Positions 1 through 9,881 of a DNA stretch of 64,000 nt are shown piece after piece. Position 1 is the stretch's first letter, and every line of letters begins with the position of its first letter. The notes beneath the pieces are model-generated. The model searched no databases. It saw only the letters and a list, made by a program, of their open reading frames with translations, and was not told the origin of the DNA. The position numbers and the translations under genes are program-made. This DNA is from CAVZCK01 sp963773735 (GTDB lineage: Bacteria > Pseudomonadota > Alphaproteobacteria > Rhizobiales > Rhodomicrobiaceae), in the NCBI GenBank assembly GCA_963773735.1, contig CAVZCK010000018.1, positions 368,601 through 432,600 of the forward strand, read 5' to 3'.

Positions 1-768
1 ATGATCTGGCTGGGCCTGATCGGACGCTCGATGAGGCGCACAGCCGTCGCGCCCGTCGCTTCGGCGGCGCGCAGCCGGTCGGCATGGACGGCGGGGGTCG
101 CGGCCGTCCCCGGCAGGCACATTCCCAGCGCCTCGCTGATGCAGGCCATGGTCGAAGCCGTGCCCATCACGGCGCAGGTGCCGGCGGTCGTCGCCAGCCG
201 CATCTCGATATTGCCGATCTGGTCCTTGTCGATCTCGCCGGCGCGATATTTCGCCCAGAAGCGGCGGCAATCGGTGCAGGCGCCCAGCCGCTCCTCGCCA
301 TAGCGCGAGGTCATCATCGGCCCGGCGACGATCTGCACGGCGGGGAGATCGGTCGGACACCGCGCCCATCAGCTGGGCGGGGACGGTCTTATCGCAGCCG
401 CCCATCAGCACCACCACATCCATCGGCTGAGCGCGGATCATTTCCTCCGTGTCCATCGCCATGAGATTGCGGAATTTCAGGCTGGTCGGGTTGAGGAATA
501 CCTCACCGAGCGAGATGGTCGGGAACTCGACCGGCAGTGCGCCCGCCGCCAGCACTCCGCGCTTCACGGCTTCGAGCAGCTCTGGAAAATGGCGGTGGCA
601 ATTGTTGAAGCCCGATCCGGTATAGGCGATGCCGACGATCTTCTTCGCCAGCATCTGCCGCGAATAGCCCATCGAGGAGGCGAAGGACCGGCGCAGATAG
701 AGCGAGAAATCCTTATCGCCGTAATTGGTCAGGCCCTTGGCAAAGCCATGATCGTCCGTGTCCGCCAT
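1..768 (-). pseudogene. IlvD/Edd-family dehydratase, 5' part, one frameshift, runs off the window
   Basis: N-terminal portion of an iron-sulfur dehydratase of the dihydroxy-acid/sugar-acid dehydratase family. The three family cysteines are visible: in GFNNCHRH, in MGGCDKT and in AGTCAVMG (the last after the frame change). The ATG at 768 follows a short leader after the ThDP gene. The frame breaks near 354, where removing one base restores the expected GAVSTDLPAVQ reading, so the gene needs one indel correction. The 3' end lies beyond position 1. It is the last visible gene of the minus-strand operon with the ThDP enzyme and Tct transporter, which suggests dehydration of a polyhydroxy acid. 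Substrate is not predictable: dihydroxy-acid, arabonate, xylonate or gluconate dehydratases all fit. Confidence 0.85.
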
Positions 769-947
769 ATTGTTTCCCGTCCCTATTGGTCCAGCTCGTT
801 TATAACGGATAGGCGCGCAAAGCCCTCTCACGCGAGGGGAGAGGGCCAAGCCGCCTTCGGCGAGTCGGCCCTCTCCCTCGACGGGAGAGGGCGGCGCGCA
901 GCGCCGGGTGAGGGTGGGGCCGCTAGCACTGATGTAATAAAATCGGC
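769..947. repeat. Intergenic palindromic repeat of the CCCTCTCC...GGAGAGGG type
   Basis: The gap between the ThDP gene and the dehydratase holds a GC-rich palindrome with arms at 838-847 and 867-876, a smaller inner hairpin, and a trailing GGTGAGGGTGG-like segment near 905-916. Such CCCTCTCC/GGAGAGGG elements are widely dispersed between genes in Hyphomicrobiales genomes. It may act as a transcript-stabilising hairpin between two operon genes; that role is inference. Confidence 0.55.
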
Positions 948-2854
948 TTAAATCTTCTGCTCCAGATAGCGCGCCTGGACGTCCTCGACCCAGTTGCCGA
1001 CATTCCAGGAGCCATAGGAGCCCATGCCGCCGAGCGGATCGTCGCCCGCATAGACCGGCACATGGACGAGCGACAGACCGTCATGCGCGCGGGCTTCCTT
1101 CAAGCGCCGCCCGCAACTCATCCGCCGTCGTGCCGCCCCAGAGCGCCTTGACGCCGCTCACCGCCGAAGCCAGCTGCACATAATCCACCGCCACGGAATC
1201 ATTGGTGCGGAATTCGGCCTCATATTGCGCTTTTTGCAAGCCGGTGATCGCGGCCATGCGGCGATTGTCGAACAGCAGGATCATACCCCTGGCGCCGTGC
1301 TCGACCGCATCGATCAGCACTTGCGGGTTCATCATGAAGGAGCCGTCGCCGGTGAAGGCGATGCCGTAGCGCGGGCTGGTCCGCGGCGGCTCTCGCGAGC
1401 AGCGCCGAGACGGCAAAGCCCATATAGGAGGCGCCGCTTTCGGTGTAGGTGTCACCGGTGCGGTCGTCCTCGACGATCTGGAAGCCGTTCGCCTGAACGT
1501 CGCCGGCATCGAAATATTTCGCCGCGCCTCGATCGGCCTTGGCGAAATCGGCGGCGATCTTGATGGCGGCGGGCTGGGTCAGCACCGGCCGGTCCCAGAC
1601 CGCATCAGGGATCGGCGCCGCCTCGAAGCGCTCACGCTTGAAATCAGACCACGCCTTTTTCTTCTCCGTACAGGCAGCGAGCCAGGCCGCCTTGCTCGCC
1701 GGATCGACGGCGTTGGACTTGCCGATCGCCTCAAGCAGCCGGCCGATCACCGCGCGGATATCGCCCGGCAGTCCGACCGTATTGGCGTAATGCATCAGGT
1801 CGGAGAGGTCGCCATTGATGTTGATCACCGCCTCGGCGGACGGATAGCCGACGCCGGAGCAATCGGCCTGGCAGACGCCGCGCGTGCCGATGGCGATCAG
1901 GAGCTGGGCGTTTTCCATCGCATAATTGCCGGAGATCGAGCCTTTCGATCCGCCGACATGCATGTTCTGCGGATGAGCATCGGGCAGCACGCCGGTCGAG
2001 CCGGGCGACAGCACCACCGCCGCGCCGATGCGCTCGGCAAGCTGACGCACTTCGGCGTCGGCCCCGCGCGTGCCGCCGCCGGCCTTGATGGCGATGCGGT
2101 CATATTTGGCGATGAGGGCAACGGCCTCGTCCAGCGCCTCTGTCCCCGCTGGGATCACCGCCGGCACTTTGAGCCGCTCCGGCAAGGTGTCGAGATTGAC
2201 CTCGGTCATCTCCGGCTGGGTGTTCAGCGGCAGGAGCAGATAGAACGGCCCGGCCTTGTAAGGGTGATGCACGCAGGCCGTGCCGCGCCGCATGGCATCG
2301 CGCAGCGCGCCCGGCGTGTGCAGCACATAGGATTGCCCCATCACCGCGGTGAGCTGGCCGAACAGGCCCTGCTGCGGCTTGGGGATCTGCTGCATGTTGT
2401 AGCCTTCGCCGCGGGTCGTCTCGTCGCCATAGATGTGATAGACGCCGACGCCATTCGAGGCTGCCGCCAGCGAGCCAGCCATGGCCTGGAGCGCGCCCGG
2501 CCCGATCGAGGTAACAACCGCGGGCGTCTCGCCATAGCTCCAGGCCAGCGCCGTAGCGGCGTGCGCCATCTCGACCTCATTGCGGCAGTTGATGACGCGG
2601 AGGACGCCCTCTTCCGCATAGACGCGGAGCACCTCGCCGAAATCGGTCGAGCCATGGCCGAAGATGGCGAAATATTTGCGCACGCCCTGCTTCAGGAGGC
2701 CGACGACCAGCGCCTCAGACAGCGTCAGCTTGAGGATGCCGGAAAGCTCGCCAGAGCGCATGGCCTCAGCGAGCCCGCCCGCCTTCGTGATCAGCCGCGC
2801 GCGCTGGCGCATCGAGGCGCTCGGCCCCGTTTCCCCGGATGTCCTGTCAAGCAT
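948..2854 (-). pseudogene. ThDP-dependent enzyme, IolD/acetolactate-synthase-like, two frameshifts
   Basis: Thiamine-diphosphate enzyme of about 635 residues. The N-terminal pyrimidine-binding domain carries the expected catalytic glutamate (NEVEMAHAA, about residue 93) and a FGHG motif as in IolD. The C-terminal domain carries the ThDP/Mg motif GDGSFMMN followed about 25 residues on by LLFDN. The frame breaks near 1380-1395, just before PRYGIAFTGDG, and again near 1100, after which the protein continues to QARYLEQKI and a TAA at 948-950. The start at 2854 overlaps the end of tctA by 8 bases, so the two are translationally coupled. Family members cleave or form C-C bonds in 2-oxo acids or cyclic diketones. 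The actual substrate is unknown. Confidence 0.85.
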
Positions 2855-4379
2855 TCCGCTCTTCCCTCAGCGCTTCGGGCGGAGCGCCGCCTTGCCTTGA
2901 GGTTCTCGACTTCCATGTGCTGCGCAATTGCAAAACCACGACCAGGAGGGACAGGCCGAACAGCGTCATCGCCACCGGCGAGGTGTAGAAAATGTCCACA
3001 CTGTTATCCGACAGCACCATCGCCGTGCGGAATTCCTTCTCCAGCGTATGCCCGAGAACCAATCCCAGAACGATCGGCGTTATAGGAATTTGAACCCGTT
3101 GCAGGACGTAGCCAAGCAGCCCGATAATGGCCATTGCGTAGATATCGAAGGGGCTGTTGCGCACCGCGTAGGAGCCGATCACGCACATGACGACGATCGC
3201 GATGGCGAGAAGATGCGCTGGAACGCGCAGCACCTGGATGAAAGCGCGAATGCCGAGCAGCCAAACAATGATGATGACGACATGCGAGGTGATGAAGGAG
3301 AAGTAGACGCTGTAGACCTCGGCCGGGTGCTGCGAGAACAGCAGCGGGCCGGGGGTGAGGCCGTGAATGAGAAGACCCGACAGGATAATGGCGGTCGCCG
3401 GATCGCTGGGGATGCCGAGCGCCAGGAGCGGAATCATCGCGCCGCCCGTCACCGCATTGTGCGAGGCTTCCGGCGCCACGACGCCTTCGATCGCTCCCTT
3501 GCCGAACTGCTCGGGGTGGTCGGAGAAACGGCGTGCGTGATCGTAGCCCAGAAAGGCGGCCACGGGTCCATGCGCGCCCGGAATGGCGCCGATCACCGTG
3601 CCCATGCCCGAGGTCCGCACCATCAGCCAGAACTGGCTCTTGATGCTCTTCCAATTCGGCAGCTCGACCCGGACATCCGAAGCTTTGACCGGTGTGTACT
3701 CGCCCTTGAGATAGCTGAGCAGCGCCTCGATCACATGCGGGACGGCGAACAGCCCGACCATTGCCACCACAAGGTTGACGCCCTGCAGCATTTCCGTGAA
3801 GCCGAAGGTCAGCCGGCGCGTCGCGTCCATCTCGTCGAGGCCGATGGTCATCAGCATCAGGCCGATCACGCCTGCGATCAGCCCCCGGACGAGCGATTTT
3901 TCGGCCATGGCGCAAATCGTCGACAGCCCGAAGAAGACGAGGGCGAAGATCTCGGCCGGTCCGAATTTGATCGCCATGCGGGCGACGAGATTGACCGAGA
4001 CCATCATGACGATGAGGCTGAACAGCCCGCCGAAGGTCGAGGCAACGATCGAGGCGCCGAGCGCCAGTGAGGCCTTGCCCTTGCGCGTCATGGCGTAACC
4101 GTCGGCAACGGTCGCGGCCGACGATGGCGTGCCTGGAATGCCGATCAGGATCGCCGAGATCGCACCGCCCGCCATGCCGCCGTTGAATGTGCCGAGCATC
4201 ATGGCGATGGACGGGAACGGCCCGAGGGCGAAGGTCAGCGGCAACACCACGGCGAGCGCCACGGTATAGGTCAGCCCCGGTATGGCGCCGAAGATCAGCC
4301 CGATGATCGTTCCGAAGGTCATCGCGATCAGCACGTGATAGCTGAGCGAAACGGAGAGTGCGTCGTAAATTACGTCCAT
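2847..4379 (-). CDS. tctA: Tripartite tricarboxylate transporter, large permease TctA
   Basis: 510-residue integral membrane protein with about eleven hydrophobic segments. It has the TctA signature GTFNGGMAGGAISAILIGIP near residues 63-83, followed by GTPSSAATVADGY. It forms the main transport channel with TctB, fed by the periplasmic TctC. The ATG at 4379 is preceded by GGAGG. The frame is intact. It lies 12 bases after tctB and overlaps the ThDP gene, so the whole block reads as one operon. Tct systems import carboxylates; the substrate here is presumably the one processed by the neighbouring enzymes. Confidence 0.93.
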   Translation of the reverse strand: MDVIYDALSVSLSYHVLIAMTFGTIIGLIFGAIPGLTYTVALAVVLPLTFALGPFPSIAMMLGTFNGGMAGGAISAILIGIPGTPSSAATVADGYAMTRKGKASLALGASIVASTFGGLFSLIVMMVSVNLVARMAIKFGPAEIFALVFFGLSTICAMAEKSLVRGLIAGVIGLMLMTIGLDEMDATRRLTFGFTEMLQGVNLVVAMVGLFAVPHVIEALLSYLKGEYTPVKASDVRVELPNWKSIKSQFWLMVRTSGMGTVIGAIPGAHGPVAAFLGYDHARRFSDHPEQFGKGAIEGVVAPEASHNAVTGGAMIPLLALGIPSDPATAIILSGLLIHGLTPGPLLFSQHPAEVYSVYFSFITSHVVIIIVWLLGIRAFIQVLRVPAHLLAIAIVVMCVIGSYAVRNSPFDIYAMAIIGLLGYVLQRVQIPITPIVLGLVLGHTLEKEFRTAMVLSDNSVDIFYTSPVAMTLFGLSLLVVVLQLRSTWKSRTSRQGGAPPEALREERNA

Positions 4380-4391
4380 GGTCGCCTCCGC

Positions 4392-4886
4392 TCAGGCCAT
4401 CGAGGTCCAGCTGCCATAGGGCATGTAGGCGCCAAGCAGCTTGTTGAAGACCAGCCAGCAGCCAACGGCCATGCCGACGGAGAAAAGGATGATCAGGATC
4501 GGGTTCCGGATCTTCAGGGGACCGATCATCGCAGCGGCGACGAGGGCGGCGGTCGCGATGCGGAAGCCGAGGCGCTCTAGGAAAAAGCCGTAGAGCACGA
4601 TAAAGAGAAAAACCCCGCCCGCCATCTTGGCCTCAAGCCAGCTTACGGCAGGCTGAGGAGGCTCGGCGGGATCGTGGCGCGGCGCCTCTTCCCTCATGGC
4701 GAAGGCGCGCGCCACCATGATAGCCGACAGTCCGGCGAGCACGATGCCCAAAAGGAGCGGAAAAGCCCGAGGACCAACCGTATCGGGATCGCCAGCCGGA
4801 ATTGTCTCATAGACGAGCCCCGTCCAGATGAGGGCAATCGTCAAAAGAACGAGGCCGACGATGCGGTCACGCTGGCTGATGCTCAT
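4392..4886 (-). CDS. tctB: Tripartite tricarboxylate transporter, small permease TctB
   Basis: 164 residues with four hydrophobic segments (about 12-30, 38-58, 86-105 and 115-145), the size and topology of TctB-family subunits. It sits between tctC and tctA with short gaps, the standard order. The family is poorly conserved in sequence, so the assignment rests on topology and position as much as on residues. Frame intact. Confidence 0.85.
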   Translation of the reverse strand: MSISQRDRIVGLVLLTIALIWTGLVYETIPAGDPDTVGPRAFPLLLGIVLAGLSAIMVARAFAMREEAPRHDPAEPPQPAVSWLEAKMAGGVFLFIVLYGFFLERLGFRIATAALVAAAMIGPLKIRNPILIILFSVGMAVGCWLVFNKLLGAYMPYGSWTSMA

Positions 4887-4908
4887 GGCTGATCCGCTTG
4901 TCCTTACC

Positions 4909-5886
4909 TTACTTGATCTTATTCAGGCCGAGATCGCTCATGAGCTTAGCGATGGTCTTGTCATCGGTTGCGATCAGCTTGCTGAACTGATCCTTGTCCA
5001 GATAAGCGGGGGTGAAGCCGATCTTCTCGGCGGCGTCATGGAACTCCTTGCTCTCGGTCGCCTTCTTGGCGGCTTCCTCGAGCTTAGCGATCACTTCAGG
5101 CGGCGTACCCTTCGGAGCCGCCAGGCCGCGCCACATGGTGATATTGATATCGGCGCCCTGCTCCTGGGCCGTGGGCACATCCGGCAGCACCGCAACGCGG
5201 TCGGCGCCCGTCACCGCAAGAACCCGCAGCGTTCCAGCCTTCACATGGGAAACGAACTGGCCCGGCCATTGCAGAGCCGCGTCGACGCGGCCACCGAGAA
5301 GCTCTGCCGGCGCGCGGCCCTCGTCATAGGGCACATAAATGACTTTGTCGCCGATGCCGAGGGCATTGAATAGTGCGACAGAGGTCAGATGCGTAAATGA
5401 GCCCTTGCCGGAAGCGCCGACTTTCAGCTTCTCATCCGACTTCTTAACCGCATCAACCATGTCCTTCAGCGATTTCCAGCCGGAGTTTGACCGCACCGCA
5501 AGAGCGGGCACCTCCGTGGACACCCGTGCGATCGGCGTAAAGGCCGTGTAATCGAAGGGGATATTGCCCTGATAGTGGGCGCTGCTGATCGAATTCGAGT
5601 TCCAGACGATATTGTAACCGTCGGGAGGGGTGGATTGAACATGCGTATATCCGATGGCGCCGCCGCCGCCGGTCCGGCTCACCGGAACGACAGGCTGATG
5701 CAGGTCCTTCGACATCAGATCGGCAAGCAACTGACCGATCGTATTCGCCGTGCCGCCGAAGAGAACCGTCATCTCGACAGGCTTGTCGGGATATTCCGCC
5801 CGGCTCGGCGTCGGCAGAGCTGCTCCCGCCGAAAAAATCAACGCACCCAGCGATGCCAAAATTGCTCTGCGATTCAACATGCTCAT
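4909..5886 (-). CDS. tctC: Tripartite tricarboxylate transporter substrate-binding protein TctC (Bug family)
   Basis: Periplasmic solute receptor of about 325 residues. The start at 5886 (MSMLNRR) is chosen because GGAGAGG lies about 8 bases upstream; a longer open frame to 5937 lacks this. A signal peptide (LNRRAILASLGALIFSAGAA, then cleavage near ...SRA) is followed by YPDKPVEMTV, a typical Bug-family opening. The conserved GGGGAIGYTHV and WNSNSIS regions fit ligand-binding loops. It is first of the tctCBA genes and lies directly downstream of the molybdenum-hydroxylase genes, suggesting that it delivers the substrate of that enzyme or a related carboxylate. Confidence 0.92.
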   Translation of the reverse strand: MSMLNRRAILASLGALIFSAGAALPTPSRAEYPDKPVEMTVLFGGTANTIGQLLADLMSKDLHQPVVPVSRTGGGGAIGYTHVQSTPPDGYNIVWNSNSISSAHYQGNIPFDYTAFTPIARVSTEVPALAVRSNSGWKSLKDMVDAVKKSDEKLKVGASGKGSFTHLTSVALFNALGIGDKVIYVPYDEGRAPAELLGGRVDAALQWPGQFVSHVKAGTLRVLAVTGADRVAVLPDVPTAQEQGADINITMWRGLAAPKGTPPEVIAKLEEAAKKATESKEFHDAAEKIGFTPAYLDKDQFSKLIATDDKTIAKLMSDLGLNKIK

Positions 5887-5956
5887 TACGCGTCCTCTCC
5901 ATGATTGGGTTGATGCCCGACGGTGCTTATTAACCACTTGGATGGCGATAGCGCTA

Positions 5957-6976
5957 TCAGCTGGCTTCGGCGACTATCAGTCCTTTGCGCGAAGCTCCTT
6001 CTCCAAGAGCGGCGAGAATTTTTTCAGGCGTTGCCGGCAGCGATTTGATCCGTACGCCGATGGCGTCGTAGATTGCATTGAGGATCGCGGGGGCGGTCGG
6101 AACGAGGGCTGGTTCGCCGATGCCCTTGGCGCCGAGCGGGCTTTTCGGATCGCGGTCCTCGACAAGCTTGATGTTGATCTGCGGGATATCGAGCGCGGTC
6201 GGCAGGATGTATTTCGCGAAACCATGCGTCTTGGTGTGGCCCTTCTCGAGCTGGTAATCCTCCATTAGCGCCTGGCCGAGGCCCTGCACGACGCCGCCCT
6301 CGATCTGGCCTTCAACGCCGCGCGGATTGATGGCCCGGCCGACATCATGCGTCGCCCAGATGCCGAGCACCTGCACCTCGCCGGTTATCGTGTCGACCTC
6401 GACCTCGGCGACCTGCGCGCCAAACACGTAAGCCTGCCAGGGGCGGCCCGAGCCGTCGACCGGATCGAGGCCGGTGCCGTGCGCGGTGAACGAGCCGGAG
6501 CCGACCGGCACCACGCCGCGCGTCTTGGCTGTGGCGACGGCTTCCTCCATCGACATGCGCAGATTGCTGCCCTCCGACCAGATCTCGCCGTTGAAGGCGC
6601 GGAGTGAGTTTTCCTCCACGCCCCAGAAAGCGGCAAGCTCCTTGTCGAGCTTGGCGCGGGCATCGCGGCAGGCAAGCGCCACGGCATTGCCGATCATATA
6701 GGTCTGGCGCGTCGCGCCGGCATGAGCGGCCTCCGGCGAGCGCGCGGTGTCATTATCGCCGAGCGTAATGTCCTCGGGGCGCACCCCGAGTTCCTCGGCA
6801 GCGACCTGGGCAAGCAGAGTCAGGATGCCCTCGCCGATCTCGGTGACGCCGGTGACGATCTTGGCGGTGCCGCCATCGTCGAGCTCGGCCCAGGCGCCGG
6901 CGCGGTCGATCGTCGCCGTGCGCGCGATGCCATACCAGCACGCCGCCATGCCGCGGCCGCGAAGCTTGCGCTGCAT
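5957..6976 (-). CDS. Molybdenum hydroxylase, C-terminal half of the molybdopterin-binding subunit
   Basis: 339 residues matching the second half of xanthine dehydrogenase/CO dehydrogenase large subunits: RGRGMAACWYGIA, EIGEGILTLLAQ and the C-terminal GAKGIGEPALVPTAP, whose Glu is the catalytic base in the family. The start codon overlaps the stop of the upstream gene as TGATG at 6976, implying coupled translation. Together with the upstream protein it would make one complete Mo-cofactor subunit. A split Mo subunit is known in nicotinate dehydrogenase (NdhL/NdhM). Alternatively the split could come from a frame error, because the last 40 residues of the upstream half look unlike the family. 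Confidence 0.85.
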   Translation of the reverse strand: MQRKLRGRGMAACWYGIARTATIDRAGAWAELDDGGTAKIVTGVTEIGEGILTLLAQVAAEELGVRPEDITLGDNDTARSPEAAHAGATRQTYMIGNAVALACRDARAKLDKELAAFWGVEENSLRAFNGEIWSEGSNLRMSMEEAVATAKTRGVVPVGSGSFTAHGTGLDPVDGSGRPWQAYVFGAQVAEVEVDTITGEVQVLGIWATHDVGRAINPRGVEGQIEGGVVQGLGQALMEDYQLEKGHTKTHGFAKYILPTALDIPQINIKLVEDRDPKSPLGAKGIGEPALVPTAPAILNAIYDAIGVRIKSLPATPEKILAALGEGASRKGLIVAEAS

Positions 6977-8857
6977 CAGGCGACCTCCCTCTTGGTGTCG
7001 GTCGGTGCTTTGGAAAGCCTGGCGCCGAGCGTGCAGGGCTTGCGCGTATCAGGACCGCCGAGATCGGCGCGCGTTGCGCCGCGGCCAGGAACGCCGGCCT
7101 CCCAGCGTGAGGCTTCCTCCGCCGTGTCGAGAACGACGCCGAGCGAAACTGAGCCGAGTTCATCCTTGGTATGGGTGATCGCGCCGTTGCGCATCATATT
7201 GCGGCGGCGGATTTCGAACGGATCGAGGCCGAGCTTTTCGGCGCAGATATCGAGATGGGATTCGGTGGCGAACTGCGCCTGCATGGCGCCAAAGGTGCGG
7301 AACGCGCCCGATGGTGTGTTATTGGTATAGATGCCGTAAGTGTCGATCTTCACATTCGGGATGTCATACGGCCCGCAGGACAGGATCGCCGCCTTGCGCA
7401 TCACCCCTTCCGTGGACAGACCATAGGCGCCGCCATCCGAGATCATCTTGAACTCAGCGGCGGTGATCCGGCCGTCCCTCGTCACGCCCATCTTCAGGGT
7501 GATCCGCGCCGGATGGCGCTTGGCGGTCGAGACGATCAACTCCTCGCGGGTGAAGACGAGCCGCACCGGCCGGCCGGACTTCATCGCCGCCAGCGCCAGC
7601 ATGCCCTGATAGATCATGTCCTCCTTGCCGCCGAAGCCGCCGCCGACCGGGCTCATGATGAAGCGCACCTTGTTGATCGGCCTGGCGATGATCTTGGCGA
7701 GCATATGCCGGTGATGGGTGATGTTCTGGCTCGGCGAGATGATGGTCACCACATCGTCGTGATCGACATAGCCGATGCCGGCTTCGGGCTCCAAATAGGC
7801 GTGCTCGACCTGCTGGGTGTCGTAGCGCTCCTCGACGATGAGGTCGGCCTCGGCAAAGCCTTTCGCGATGTCGCCCTTGCGGATCGGGATGTGCTTGACG
7901 AGATTGTCCGGCGCGTAATCGTGCAGCACCGGCGCGCCCGGTCGCATCGCCTCCTCCGGATCGAAGACCGCCGGCAGTTCCTCGTAATCGACCTTGATGC
8001 GACGCAGCGCTTCCCTGGCCGTCAGCACATCCTCGGCGGCGACCGCCGCGACTGCCTCTCCGACATAGCGGACTACGCCGCGCGCCATGATCGGCTGATC
8101 GTGCACGAAAACGCCGAAGCCGTCCTCGCCGGGCACGTCGTCGGCGGTGATGACGCAGGCGACGCCCGGCAACGCCTCGGCCTTGCTGATGTCGATGGAC
8201 CTGATCCGCGCATGCGGATGCGGTGAGCGCAGCACCTGCATGTGCAGCATGCCGGGCATGACCATGTCGCCGGCATAGCGCAGGCGGCCGCTGACCTTGC
8301 TCGGCGCGTCGAGCCGGCGGACATTGTTGCCGATGAAGGACTGGCCGGCCCCGTCCGGCTCCAGCGCAGCCGGTGACAGCCTGCCGTTGATGACGTCGCG
8401 GGCGATCTCGACCGCCTCGAAAATCTTGATGTAGCCGGTGCAGCGGCAGATATTGCCGCCTAGCCGCTCCTTGATCTCCTCGAAATCCGCGATTCGGATT
8501 GTCGCGCAGCGCCGCGGTCGCCGCCATCACCATGCCGGGAATGCAGTAGCCGCATTGGCTGGCGCCGGTCTTGTGGAAGGCGCTCTGGAGTTCGGTGAGC
8601 TGTTGCCTCTTGCCGGCGAGACCTTCGACGGTCTCGATACTCGCGCCCTGCGCCTTGGCGAGCGGCATCAGGCAGGATTTCACCAGCTTGCCGTCGACGA
8701 AGACCGAGCAGGTGCCGCATTCGCCGGCGCCGCAGCCTTCCTTGGTGCCGGTCAGATTGAGATCGTCGCGAAGGAAATCGAGCAGCCGCAGATGCGAAGC
8801 CGCGCGGCGCTTTACCGGCCGGCCGTTCACGGTCATTTCGATCGGCAGATCAGACAT
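6976..8857 (-). pseudogene. Fused 2Fe-2S / molybdopterin-binding (N-terminal half) subunit, one frameshift
   Basis: The first 150 residues form the ferredoxin-like subunit: CGAGECGTC plus a later Cys for the first cluster, and CGYC with CRCTGY for the second. After a one-base break near 8493 the frame runs without a stop from the 2Fe-2S domain (IADFEEIKERLGGNIC) through a linker into the Mo-binding domain (FIGNNVRRLDAPSKVSGRLR...). So small and large subunits are fused in one polypeptide. It ends at 6976 overlapping the C-terminal Mo half. The start at 8857 overlaps the end of the FAD subunit gene. Substrates of this family include purines, aldehydes and N-heterocycles; none can be singled out. 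Confidence 0.82.
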
Positions 8858-9768
8858 GAGCAGGCTCCCTTTGCGCCGCGCCGGGCACCGGCACGCCGCA
8901 ATCGGCTAAGGCATTCAGAATTGCCGCCTCGACAAAGCCCCTCACCACCCTCCGGCGATAGTCGCGCCGCGTCCGCGAGGCGACGCGGTCGCGCCGGACG
9001 CTCGGCCGCTTCGGCGATCAGCTCGCGCGTAATCGGCTGCCCCCGCAGCATCGCCTCGACGTCATCGAGCCGCACCGGCACCGGCCCGATACCGCCAAGC
9101 GCCAGACGCACATCCTCGAACTTGCGACCTGCCGCGTCGGTCTTGACGAGCGCAACGGCACAGACAGTGGCGATAACCAGCGAGCGCCGCTGTCCGACCT
9201 TCTCGAAGGAACCGCCATAACCCGCCATGGAATTGCAGATGACCGCGGTCACGATCTCGCGCGGAGCGAGCGCGGTCTTGCCCGGCCCGAGCACGAAATC
9301 GGCGACAGCCATTTTGCGCATCGCAAGCTCGCCGTTATCGAGCCGGGCGAGTTCGATTTCGCCGTTCATGGCGAGCACCGGCGGCGTGCCATCGGCGGCG
9401 GGGGAGGCATTGACGATATTGCCGGCGAGCGTTGCCTGCTGGCGGATCTGATCATCGGCGAACCACACCGCGCAATAGGGCATGCACGGCAGATGCCGCC
9501 TCAGAGTGGCGTCCTCGAGGAAGCGCTGATAGGGAAGAGCTGCGCCGATCCGGACCTTGCCGCCCTCGATCCGGTAACCGGTGAGCTCGGCAACCCGGCT
9601 CATATCGACGACGGCCGGCAGATGCACGTCGCCCGCGCGGCCTTCGCGCGCCCAGGGGAGGATGTCCGTCGCCCCTGTCACAAGCCGGCTGCCTTCGGGC
9701 GCGCTCGTCCAAAGCTCAAGCGCCTCCTTGAGGTCCTTCGGCAAATGATAATCCTCACAGGTCAGCAT
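8850..9768 (-). pseudogene. Molybdenum hydroxylase FAD-binding (medium, CoxM-type) subunit, frameshift near 3' end
   Basis: About 300 residues. The start ATG at 9768 has GGGAGG about 7 bases upstream. FAD-binding motifs are VTGATDILPW (early) and TLAGNIVNASPAADG (middle), with ALGGIGPVPVRL in the C-terminal domain. Near 8990 one base must be dropped to continue as DRVASRTRRDYRR...AAILNALADCG and stop at 8850-8852, overlapping the start of the 2Fe-2S/Mo gene. It transfers electrons from the iron-sulfur clusters to its acceptor. Gene order FAD, 2Fe-2S, Mo matches other three-domain molybdenum hydroxylases. Confidence 0.86.
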
Positions 9769-9881
9769 CGCTGCCCTCCCTGCAGGTTCATTAACGAACC
9801 CTGACCGTTCCTTTTCAGCACATCGGCGCCGTCTCGGGATTCCCATAGCCAGCCTACCCGAGACGCGTTGAGCGCGACGGA

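Noticed and set aside
1790..3085. Long plus-strand open frame opposite the ThDP gene
   Set aside because: It is the antisense shadow of a clear family protein in GC-rich DNA; composition is Arg/Ala/His-rich and matches no family. The same holds for 2928-4070, 7171-8226 and other long antisense frames.
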